In this document: in pieces, positions 1-10,400 of the stretch | Layout: each line of letters starts with the position of its first letter | Position numbering within the stretch: the first letter of the stretch is position 1 | Origin: Anarhynchus alexandrinus | Lineage: Eukaryota > Chordata > Aves > Charadriiformes > Charadriidae | Length of the DNA stretch: 64,000 nucleotides | Assembly (NCBI GenBank): GCA_008711295.1 | Contig: VUYV01000016.1 | Coordinates: 6,318,073 to 6,382,072, forward strand | Reading direction: 5' to 3' | Program-made: the position numbers and the translations under genes | Notes under the pieces: generated by a model | Database searches by the model: none | What the model saw: only the letters and a program-made list of their open reading frames with translations | What the model was told of the DNA's origin: nothing

Positions 1-1693
1 CCTGACTTGGACTTTCTTCTGTAATAAGAGATTTCTTCTTTTTATTACCATAAATTATCAGTGGAAATTTAGACAAAGACAAGAAGATTCCCAACTGTGG
101 TCATTTTACACTTAGCGTATATCATCAGATAACAGTGAGGAGGAAGAAGTCTTCTCTAATGGTTAGTGTTGGATTTCTTGCAACTGCTTATGGTTACACA
201 TAGGAGGATTATGTGGTGCAGAACTTTTCCTTGTCTGATTTTTTTAATTTTATTTTATTTTTTCAAACTTCCTGTCATATGTCTCTATCGTTTTTGGAAG
301 AGCATTAGGGATCATGACTCCTTTATCAGGGAAGCAAACCAGTATAAATAAGAAATACAGGTACTATTTAAATATAAGAAAATCCTTCACCATTGCATTG
401 TGACAGTTGCTTCTCAAAGGCACACTACCTATTGTAAAACATCTCATTCTTATTTCATCTCTGAAGTGGGTTCTGTTTGTTGTGTATGTTTTAACAAAAT
501 GAGAGGACCAAATGATTCTTTAGACAGACTGAAGATTAATGTTATAGTATATCAACGCATTAATGCAGCATAACCCTAAATTCACTTGTCAGTTTTGCAA
601 TAAAAATGTTTTTCTCATATGATTTCTTACCAGTTTAATACTATTACTCTAAGTGTTTCTTGACGGTTGGAATCCTGGCCCCTGGCCATCATAAAGTGCC
701 AATACATCTTTGCAGTGTCCAAAATACCATCTGAAGTAAGGAAAACTGGAGCGTAGACATCAAACACTTTATGGCCAAATCCCAGATCTTCTCTCTAGGT
801 AATAAAAGGAGAGCCAGGTAAAAAACTGCCCTGCAAGATCTATGCTTTTCAGCCATCTTAGTGTTTAATGTTTTATATACATACATACATATGACTGTGT
901 GTGTAAGCAATGTTCTTTCTGAAATGTAAATACCCTCAAAATGTATAAAGTGTTTTGATTTTTTTTGTAGCAAATGTACATAATCCAGGCTGTTGGTGAC
1001 ACCTAAACAGAATGCTCCATGGAAAACTCAGACTGAAAGATTTAAAAAACCCTCCAGTTAATTATATTTAGATCTGCAGCCTAAAATAGACAAGAATATA
1101 GTTGCATGGACTGGAGGAAGCGTTGCTGAAGAGACTGTAGAAAGGACTCTTAAGACTGTGGTGAGGTAATGGTCATCTACTTTTAGACAACATCTGAGCA
1201 GCAGTTCCATTTATTTAAATACATTTGAAAGCAGAGAAAGACACTAATCAGCTGATTAAGTTTTCTTACAGCAAGCGATTGATGTAGATGTAATTACTCT
1301 GAGCGATGATCAGATTGACAAGTTGCTTGCAGTAGCAAGCTGCATTCTGAGTTGTGTGGAAAAAAAATCAGGTGCCTCAGCTGGTGGGACAAATCAGAGA
1401 GTACTGCACTGGTATAACTAGGCTTGGGTTCTCACTTTTAATTTATTTTTCAGTTTTTCCTTATCTGCAGATGAAGGTGAGGTATCTACTACGTTCACTG
1501 GCTGGAACAGAAGTTAGGAGATCAGAATACTGTGTAGCTGTAATATGTAGAAAATTAGCTGTTATTTAATTATTATTTGCTACTTTTATGAAATCTTTTT
1601 GAAGAAGTAGGGTGACAGCAACCTCTAGCTTAATTCCTCTGAGCCCATTCCAGGTTTTAGGAGCTGGTGCTTTTTTTTTTTTTTTTTTTTTTT
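1..1693. repeat. Direct duplication, copy 1 (to poly-T and N)
   Basis: This stretch matches 2076-3768 almost base for base. I counted six substitutions (357, 1091, 1092, 1122, 1369 and one near 1556) and three short indels: a GT unit near 900, a T near 1149 and a T near 1533. The copy ends in a run of 23 T directly before the single N at 1694. Its left end is cut by the window edge, so the full length is unknown. An N at a homopolymer edge next to a near-perfect repeat is the usual sign of two overlapping contig ends left unmerged. Confidence 0.9.
116..1517 (+). CDS. C-terminal four exons of an unrecognised protein-coding gene (copy 1, open)
   Basis: Four exons join in phase to a stop: 116-161, 1072-1160, 1272-1383 and 1471-1517 (TAG at 1515-1517). 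Introns of 910, 111 and 87 bp are all GT-AG. Acceptors read cacttag, atatttag, ttcttacag and ttatctgcag; donors read gttagt, gtgagg and gtggga. Exon 1 ends with one spare base that the first two bases of exon 2 complete, exon 2 ends in phase 0, and exon 3 again leaves one base for exon 4. That agreement over three junctions is the main evidence. The 97 residues start RISSDNSEEEEVFSN (acidic), continue through NIVAWTGGSVAEETVERTL and DVDVITLSDDQIDKLL, and end in TTFTGWNRS. The VDVITLSDD stretch resembles a SUMO-interacting motif (hydrophobic core beside acidic residues); that function is inferred. No family was recognised. Upstream exons lie outside the window. Confidence 0.5.
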
Positions 1694-1694
1694 N
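1694..1694. other. Single-N assembly gap
   Basis: One N follows 23 T residues. A single N in otherwise fully called sequence at a homopolymer marks a join of unknown quality rather than a real base ambiguity. Confidence 0.9.
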
Positions 1695-2075
1695 AGCAAG
1701 TGGCTTTCAGGAAGCTACATGCCATGCTGACCGTGGCCACAGAGCATGAACATGTTTACAGTGAAGGGGGGATGTGGGCTTGGCAAGTTACCTGCAGAGT
1801 TCATTTTCTGGTAATCCCACCTTGAAGGCAAGGAAGTACTTGCACATGTTGAAATTGTATATGCAGCTCTTGAAACCCTACTCCCATGACCTAGTTTTTG
1901 CTACATTGAAGTTGATTTGCTATTTAAATGTCTTTTCTTTGAACCCTTGCTAAATAAATGGAAATTAATATCTAGCATCCAATGCAGAATAATTTTTTGC
2001 TTGTTTTGGGTGGGATTTTTTTTTCTCCTAAACATGGTGGAGGCAGATAATAGAGAAACAAAAGAATGTACCAAT
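1695..2075. other. Unique spacer between the duplication copies
   Basis: This 381-base segment has no second copy in the window. Short open stretches are visible, for example from 1697 and from 1799, but I could not place a donor that joins them in phase to the exon at 2191, so no exon is called. In the false-duplication reading it is intron or exon sequence lying just upstream of the gene tail. Confidence 0.5.
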
Positions 2076-3768
2076 CCTGACTTGGACTTTCTTCTGTAAT
2101 AAGAGATTTCTTCTTTTTATTACCATAAATTATCAGTGGAAATTTAGACAAAGACAAGAAGATTCCCAACTGTGGTCATTTTACACTTAGCGTATATCAT
2201 CAGATAACAGTGAGGAGGAAGAAGTCTTCTCTAATGGTTAGTGTTGGATTTCTTGCAACTGCTTATGGTTACACATAGGAGGATTATGTGGTGCAGAACT
2301 TTTCCTTGTCTGATTTTTTTAATTTTATTTTATTTTTTCAAACTTCCTGTCATATGTCTCTATCGTTTTTGGAAGAGCATTAGGGATCATGACTCCTTTA
2401 TCAGGGAAGCAAACCAGTATAAATAAGAAATGCAGGTACTATTTAAATATAAGAAAATCCTTCACCATTGCATTGTGACAGTTGCTTCTCAAAGGCACAC
2501 TACCTATTGTAAAACATCTCATTCTTATTTCATCTCTGAAGTGGGTTCTGTTTGTTGTGTATGTTTTAACAAAATGAGAGGACCAAATGATTCTTTAGAC
2601 AGACTGAAGATTAATGTTATAGTATATCAACGCATTAATGCAGCATAACCCTAAATTCACTTGTCAGTTTTGCAATAAAAATGTTTTTCTCATATGATTT
2701 CTTACCAGTTTAATACTATTACTCTAAGTGTTTCTTGACGGTTGGAATCCTGGCCCCTGGCCATCATAAAGTGCCAATACATCTTTGCAGTGTCCAAAAT
2801 ACCATCTGAAGTAAGGAAAACTGGAGCGTAGACATCAAACACTTTATGGCCAAATCCCAGATCTTCTCTCTAGGTAATAAAAGGAGAGCCAGGTAAAAAA
2901 CTGCCCTGCAAGATCTATGCTTTTCAGCCATCTTAGTGTTTAATGTTTTATATACATACATACATATGACTGTGTGTAAGCAATGTTCTTTCTGAAATGT
3001 AAATACCCTCAAAATGTATAAAGTGTTTTGATTTTTTTTGTAGCAAATGTACATAATCCAGGCTGTTGGTGACACCTAAACAGAATGCTCCATGGAAAAC
3101 TCAGACTGAAAGATTTAAAAAACCCTCCAGTTAATTATATTTAGATCTGCAGCCTAAAATAGATGAGAATATAGTTGCATGGACTGGAGGAAGCATTGCT
3201 GAAGAGACTGTAGAAAGGACTCTTTAAGACTGTGGTGAGGTAATGGTCATCTACTTTTAGACAACATCTGAGCAGCAGTTCCATTTATTTAAATACATTT
3301 GAAAGCAGAGAAAGACACTAATCAGCTGATTAAGTTTTCTTACAGCAAGCGATTGATGTAGATGTAATTACTCTGAGCGATGATCAGATTGACAAGTTGC
3401 TTGCAGTAGCAAGCTGCATTCTGAGTTGTGTGGAAAAAAAATAAGGTGCCTCAGCTGGTGGGACAAATCAGAGAGTACTGCACTGGTATAACTAGGCTTG
3501 GGTTCTCACTTTTAATTTATTTTTCAGTTTTTCCTTATCTGCAGATGAAGGTGAGGTATCTACTACGTTCACTGGCTGGAACAGAAGTTAGGAGATCAGA
3601 ATACTGTGTAGCTTGTAATATGTAGAAAATGAGCTGTTATTTAATTATTATTTGCTACTTTTATGAAATCTTTTTGAAGAAGTAGGGTGACAGCAACCTC
3701 TAGCTTAATTCCTCTGAGCCCATTCCAGGTTTTAGGAGCTGGTGCTTTTTTTTTTTTTTTTTTTTTTT
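2076..3768. repeat. Direct duplication, copy 2
   Basis: The second copy begins at 2076, matching window base 1, and ends in an equal run of 23 T (3746-3768). After this the sequence continues into unique DNA starting ctgtttcaataaacg. Copy 2 is joined seamlessly to the 381 bases on its left (1695-2075). If this is an assembly artefact, those 381 bases should also occur directly upstream of window base 1. Confidence 0.9.
2191..3591 (+). pseudogene. Second copy of the same four-exon gene tail, disrupted
   Basis: The exons correspond to 2191-2236, 3145-3234, 3346-3457 and 3545-3591, with the same splice sites as the first copy. Two lesions break the frame. One extra T near 3222-3224 (CTCTTTAAG against CTCTTAAG at 1147-1155) puts a stop at the end of the second exon. 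C1369 becomes A3443, turning TCA into TAA at 3442-3444 in the third exon. Two missense changes, K to E and V to I, lie in the second exon. The copy is either a decaying tandem paralogue or the same locus assembled twice, with read errors or another haplotype in one version. The sequence alone does not settle this, so 'pseudogene' describes the sequence as given. Confidence 0.4.
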
Positions 3769-3775
3769 CTGTTTC

Positions 3776-3781
3776 AATAAA
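3776..3781 (+). promoter_or_regulatory. Candidate proximal poly(A) signal AATAAA
   Basis: An AATAAA hexamer lies about 185 bases past the stop codon, directly after the 23-T run. No clear GU-rich element follows within 40 bases, so it is the weaker of the two candidates. Confidence 0.25.
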
Positions 3782-4440
3782 CGTAAGCACTCCAAAACAC
3801 CTTTTGATGCTTACAGTGCTACTTGATTCTGAGCACTGCTTGGTGCTGACAGGTACTGGTATATAAGAAGGTGGCCAGTACCAGTCACCTTAGGAAATCA
3901 GGGCACTTAAATAGGTGTCTAAATGTGTATTTGGTTGGTGTAGCGTAGCGTCCCAGCTTGAATATATTGACTGACATTTTGCAAGCATCAGCCATATCAA
4001 TCTGGAATGTAAGCATAACGTCAATAGAGATCCTTTCGTAGATTCTGTCTTAAACTGTACCAGGCCATCTTTGCTACTTGTATGATTGATAGTCCTGGTG
4101 AGGAGGATCTGTGGTAAGAGAGTATAATGTCATATACTTTCTGCATATATAAAATAGTATTTAAGTAAACATTTTAATTTCTACATACTTGTTGCACTGA
4201 ACTGTTCTGGAATATTTTTTTTTTATTTGTTGTGATAAACTCTGCTAACTTCAGGTCCCAGCACCTGTTTGTGCTGGAGCAGTGTTTGATCTTAGCAGGC
4301 TTACAGCATTATTTATAAAAGACAGATATATATATATAAATATGAAGTACCTCATGTTGAATGTTATTGTACTGTATCTTTAATGTCACAGTGCAGATCT
4401 CGTTGGACTCATGAATGTGTATAATCACATTAAACATGCA

Positions 4441-4446
4441 AATAAA
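4441..4446 (+). promoter_or_regulatory. Candidate distal poly(A) signal AATAAA
   Basis: An AATAAA hexamer (context catgcaAATAAAaatgg) is followed by ggttgtttcc about 15-25 bases later, a GU/U-rich downstream element. It is about 850 bases past the stop codon, a reasonable 3' UTR length. Confidence 0.4.
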
Positions 4447-4465
4447 AATGGTTCTTAAATGGTTG

Positions 4466-7400
4466 TTTCCTGCAGTATCTTTGAAGCATGAGCTGTGAAA
4501 GCCTTTACTTAGTTATCTCTTTTAGCGATTTCTATTGTTGTACAGATATTTATTGAGCTTATGTATTCAGAGGTCTTTTGATCCCCAAAGCAGTAAAAGT
4601 CAAAGGAAAAAACAAGGAAGAACAATGAAAATGTTAATCAGTTACATTGTAAAAAGGTTGACGATTAAGCTAATGAGCTAGAGTGAATTTATGTGCTTTA
4701 TGAAAGACCTTGTCTACTAGCATTAATATTTTAATGTTCTATTAATATTATTAAATATGCAGAGATGAAGGGGGAGGGTCTTGTGTTTATCCTAAAAGAC
4801 AGTTAGCACAGGAAAGGTCATGGTTTTCAGTCTCTGATGCATCAGAATAAAGGACATGGTTAGTGCCAAGAGGCCATTCTCTGCTGAAAAGTTAATCATA
4901 CAATATTATTCTGAACTCTGACTGTTTCCTTCCTTAAAAAGTTTTTTCCAGGAGATTTGAAACTTCATTTTAAATACTTTTATGGTCAGTGAAGCTGAAG
5001 CCCCACTTCTGTGTTGTCCATCTCTGAGACCTTTCAGCTATTACTAGGTCATGATAAGAAATACTCCACAGTGTGATACAGAGACATGGAAATTTAATTG
5101 AGGAAGTCTTCTCCTGTAAAAACTACCTTCAGACTTCATACAATATTCTGATTAAAGCATATTTACAGGCATCAAACTGTCACTTTTGGTAAGTTGTCTT
5201 TCTAGAATTCTTACTGCAATACTTGGTACTACACCGCTACATTCTTGATCCAAATTCTCTTGTGTCCAGTGCTTCTCATTAGTTTGGAACTGGCTTCAAA
5301 CAGCAACAGTGCTATGCCTTGTTCTGTGCTAATGATAGCAGCTCTTACATGCGTGGTAGATGTCAGTGTGATTTGGTGCAGGGAGGACAACATTGGTAGC
5401 AGTAGTCTAGCTGGGTATGTTGGAGGAGATTGGTGCTGCTAGCAGCCTCAATTTCTCTGATAAACAGGTAAGAACTAAGTGGACAAGATGAATAAAGGAT
5501 GGCCTAGCTCATCCTAAGGGACATCCTCCTCTATTTCTGGCTGAAATCTGACAGAAGTGCTAGGACACTTGCTTTGGAAATTGGTGCTAGATAGAGAGGT
5601 GTCAATCTCTTGTGCTATGTTCAGTGATGCAGAGAAGCATGTGTGCATTCATACCAGAAAAAAAGGAGTTTGAAGTGGAAGGAAAAAAGTGATAGGATGT
5701 TTCTGGGTTTGGGAAGAAGAAGACTTCCAAGAGCTGAATTCAGTTGTTTGTCTCAGGCAAAATCCTGCTCGGTGGAGGAGGACTCTGTTCCCACTTAGTT
5801 GGAAACTCGTCAGGAGCTGACAGCCACTGCCTCTCATGAAGGCAAGGTCCCATCTAAAACAGGCTCCTTGCAAGTGCTCAGCTTTCAGGAGTAGGAACCC
5901 AAGATTTCTTGGCCTCTGATAGGCAAGACTCCTTATCCTACCACCCAGGACAAGCCTGTACCTCCTTAAAGAAGCCAACTGGGACTGCTGTAAACAGAAG
6001 GGTCGTTTTGGACCTCCCAAGCTCAGTACACAGTGGAAGCTGAGATTCTGGCACAGGGATGCGATGGGGACTTCAGCCCATCAGCAGTGTTTGGCCACTG
6101 TGAAAAGCAGCAGCTTTTAAGCCAGCCTATTCTACCATGCTTGCAAGCAGAGGGAGCAGGATTACCTGCTGATTTCCTGAAGGCAATGAAAGGAGCTGCT
6201 TTCTCACGTGGCAGTGTGACCATGTTCAAAATAAAATTTAAAAAAAGGCTTTTTGGCACGCTGCTCCATTTCCAGACGTCTGAATTTGTTTTCTCCCCAA
6301 GATTTGCCCATAAACTGAGGCCCAGGCCCACCTGAAATCAGTAGGAGTTGCCCTAGTGGCCTCAGTAAACCCAGGATTTTCCTTCGCAGTGTTCAGTTTG
6401 TGTGATTATTCCCAAAACGCAACATAAAACTGCCCAAGAAAGGGAAATTAATTTTGAAATCCCACTGTAATCTGATTATCTAAAATATAGGTAGAAACCT
6501 TTCTATTAAATCTTGCAAAACTCCTGCTCATCAGATTTTATATGCCTGCCCCCAAGCTTTTCTGCTAGTGTGCTTGATCTTCGGCCATGAATCTGTAAGT
6601 AGAACAGTAAATCTGTATGAAGCTTTATGTAGATTTTTACAATCTGTGTATGGAATTCATAGCACATAAGATGCATAGTATGGATAAGAGTATTTTTAAG
6701 ATTAGAAAGTGTGTGTAAATTGCCCATAGCCTGTTTAGCATGAAGGAAAAACAAAAACAGCTATTTTGCTTGAAGGCACTGGTATTTTGAAAGAGCTTCT
6801 TGAAGTCTGCTGAGCTTGTTGATAGCATCAGAAATGCATTTATATTAAGCCTTTAATTGTAGCATTTTGAAATTAGCTTTCTAATTGTTTTCTATAGACA
6901 AAGATAACATAGTTGGCCTTCAGGGATCCTCCATCCTGCTCCGATGGGGTTTACATATGAACAGATACTAGCAAATGCAATTTTCTATATCTCATTTTAA
7001 AGCTTCACAGTCATGTTAAGTGCTGCTTGGGGAGCATCAGCGTTTCAAAAATAGCCATGGCTGGTTTTAGCCTAACAACAAACAGGGGCTTGCATGGGGA
7101 GGTATCTTCAGTGGTGAAGCCGTGGTTAGGTACAGAGTAAGGGTTTCCATTTCCCCGAGGGGGAGACACCTTCTGTTGCCTTATGCTGACAGCAAGCACG
7201 TGCTGAACATCATGTCTAGCAATGTAGGATCTACAAGCCGTGTAGAATTGGAAGGCATAAAGTGCAATAGGGGACCACTGCGTGAAGGCAGCCATGGAAG
7301 CTCCCAGCTGCAGGGCTGTAGCAAGTAAGTTGATTTCATGAGCCAAAGAACTGGGATCTTGTATCATAATGTTCTCTGTGATGGAAGGTTATAGCTGGGC

Positions 7401-10400
7401 TGCTGAATGGCATGTGATTGTGATATTTTCACTACTGTAAATCCCATTTTGCATTTCATTGTTATTCTGGGAGGGTTTCTGGCTCTGTTTTACCCTGAGC
7501 TGCCTATTCCTGGTCCAGAGGCTTGCATGTGATTGAAGCCCAGCAATTCCCTGTGTGCTGAGACTGAGGAAACTGGGAGCACCTGGTGGGAAGGACTGGC
7601 TGAGTGAGGTTGGGACATCCTAGCACTTTGGTGAGCTGCTTGCATGTTCCCCTGGATGTGCTGAATGCTGACCTAGCGTGGCAGGAGATGGCAGGATAAC
7701 TCTTATGTATGTGTGTGTATGTATGTATTTCAATGTTTCCCAGCCTCACTTTCTCCAGCCAATTGCTGGTTGTGGTTAAAAGGGAAAAATGAGTGTTAAT
7801 TCACATGTAGGGTCTAAGAATTGTGATTCTTGCAAAGGCTAATTCATGCTTCTGTCTTTACCAAGTCAACAGTCCCAGTGTGTTCAGGGGAAGTGGTAGG
7901 GGACAGGACTCGTGTCTATTTTAAAAGCATACATGGAAACATCTGCTTTCTTCTCTAACGCCTTGTTCTTAGGAAGCTGTGATGCAACAAAATAGTCATA
8001 GATAGCTGGAGCTTGGCACGTCTGGCTTGTTTTTGTAGTGGGACTTTTTATGGACAAAAGAACCAAAGAACTGTATATAGCTTAGAAATACTAAATCCTG
8101 CAGAACTTTCAGAGCATGGGGGTAGCACAATGTAAAGGCACTTCCAGATGTGAGGGTATTGCCCTTTGGTTGCAGTCTTAAGCTAAGGTGTGACGTGTTC
8201 TTGCTTTTCTTACCCACCAAGGCATGCTAGTAGTGGTGCTTGCATCAGACACCGTTAGTGCTTAGGGAGAAGTGATGCTGAGGGAGGTCAGAGATCTGGC
8301 ATACAGAGGAAAAGTATCTAATCAGAAATAACAGCTCTCATCAGGCACAGACAATAGACAGTAAACTGGCTTCATGAGAACTATTCAGGCATCATGGGAG
8401 CCAAATCAACAGACATAAGGTAAGATTACAGTCATGACAACTATTTAAATGATTTTTAAAAGTTGCTTATGCTTGAGACTTTCCTAGATGCCGCAAAAGG
8501 AAAAGTTGTTTTGCTGCCTTAGAATAAAGCCCATACGTATTTTTTCTTTGTCCTCCATGCTTCATATAATCGTGTATTTACAATACATGCTATGCAAGGT
8601 GTTTTTTCTCCTCAGTGCCAGAGCATGAGCAGGCTGGCTGACCCTCGTTAGGAAAATAATTTTCAAATATAACCTGTAATTGTCATATCACTCACTCTCG
8701 TTCACCCCTCTACGCACAGTTTTTGTTGGCTTGTAATAAGATGACAAAGAGCAGGAGTTCTGAGACACAGTTGGGAGAGGAAGCTTTCCCTGCACTCTCA
8801 CTGTGTTTCCAAGGATGGCAGTAGCAGGTTGCTGTGTTCACTTACCAAATGCTCATACCGATTTGATGGGAATTAGGTATGGGGTCAATATGATGCCTTT
8901 CTGGTGAATTAGTTGGGGCACACAGGATGGCCTTTGCAAGTTCTGTGATTTCTGTGTCACCTTTCTGCCAGCTGGGGAGGGATGGATGATCCCAGATCTG
9001 GCATAAAGCCTGCCGGTGTTTTGAACAAATATGAACTGACAGAGTGAGTTCATACTGGGTTAGCATTTCATGGCGTTTCTGAGCTGATATTAGGAGCTTT
9101 AAAAATCACTGAAGTGCAACATGAGGTATTTAAAAGTTGGGGTTCCTACCAGCTCATGGCAGTCATTTTTGTTCCCATTTTACAAGCAGAAATCCCCAAC
9201 AGAGCAGTCACAGTGATCATGGGCATCACCTGCTCTGGGGTACTGGGTAAAGGCAGAGGCTTAAAAGTGAAAACTGGAGCTCTAACTGTGAGTTGTGGAA
9301 AGGTCAGTAAAACCAGCTGAAAGATACTGTGGTGTTCTGATTCTTTCCTTTCCAGTAACACAGTCTGCACTGGCAGGCTTGTTGTCACTGGTTGAGGGTG
9401 TATTTTCGTGTAATGAAATATGACTCCCAACGTTAGCAGGGCTGAGAGCAAATGCCTACTGTTTCCCACCTAGGAAAGCTGGCATTCAGCACTCCATGTC
9501 TGCCTTTGTAAGAAGGAGAGTTTCTTTTCAGCACTGCCAAAAAAGTGAAATTAATTGAACTGAAGCTTGGAACGAAATGTGAGCGTGACTTGATCTGGGA
9601 GGCAGGCTTACAGAATGAAACTTAAAAATATGTAACACAGGAAGGAACTAGCGCATTAGGTTACAGTAGGACTGATGAATTAGTAAGGATAGTCTATGCA
9701 TAATTTCAGTGAGCTGGGACAGACAGGTAGGAGAGAGGAAGATACTCGTAGAAAAAGCAATACCCACATAGTTCAGGACCCTTCAAAGGAAAAAAAAAAA
9801 GAAGTCAGCCAAGTTAAAGGAAAAGGTTTCTGCCATTTGTCATGCTGCTCAAGTGATTGTGTAGATGACATGCTTTTGCTGAGCTCCTGTTAGGACACCA
9901 TAGTTAGAGAAATGAATTACCCCAGAAGGCCAGAATGAGGTCTTTCAAAGGTCATTATCAGAACTGGTTTCTCATCAATACACTACTTGATTGGAGGAAA
10001 AGACTCAAAATTGCAGGGCTTTGATTGCTGAGGGGGAAGCTTTTAACCGCTTCCTGCTGTTCTGTCATTTTGTGCTAACCCCAAATGGCCCCGTTAAATT
10101 GATGTCCTGTTTCCCATTTACTGCCCACAAATCACTCTTCTCCTGTTAATATAGGAAACATTTGCACATGATAGGAATTGGAGTGGCTAAACAGTAAATC
10201 TTAAAGCCAGTAAAGAACTCAAAAGCATTTACCTACTGATCAAGGTGTTGATTTCCACACACCCACACACCCCCCTGCACTTCATAATATTCAGTTGTGA
10301 ATTTTATTAAAAAATACAGGACCTCATGTCTGCCTTAAGGAAATCTTTGCACAAATACTGTAAATACTGTTCCCAAACAATGCAATGTGAGTCAATCTGA

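Larger units (their letters stand above)
3592..4465 (+). other. Probable 3' untranslated region of the gene tail
   Basis: AT-rich non-coding sequence runs from the conserved stop codon to a poly(A) signal at 4441-4446. It includes the 23-T run, a TA-repeat at 4326-4338 and no sustained ORF. The assignment depends on the four-exon model upstream. A shorter transcript could end after the AATAAA at 3776-3781. Confidence 0.35.

Noticed and set aside
166..351. 61-aa ORF present identically in both duplication copies (also 2241-2426)
   Set aside because: It lies inside the first intron of the gene-tail model, and the identity between copies reflects the duplication, not selection.
5100..5210. 20-base block between tttacag and gtaagtt
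   Set aside because: It is too short to be a credible exon without transcript data, and the flanking context is ordinary AT-rich sequence.
8374..8404. Tiny exon-like block starting ATGGGAGCC before a gtaaga donor
   Set aside because: The MGAKST start looks like an N-myristoylation signal, but the block is about 30 bases long, with no promoter, no partner exon and a weak acceptor.
9160..9190. MIR-like phrase cccattttacaagcagaaat
   Set aside because: The match covers about 20 bases only and does not extend on either side.
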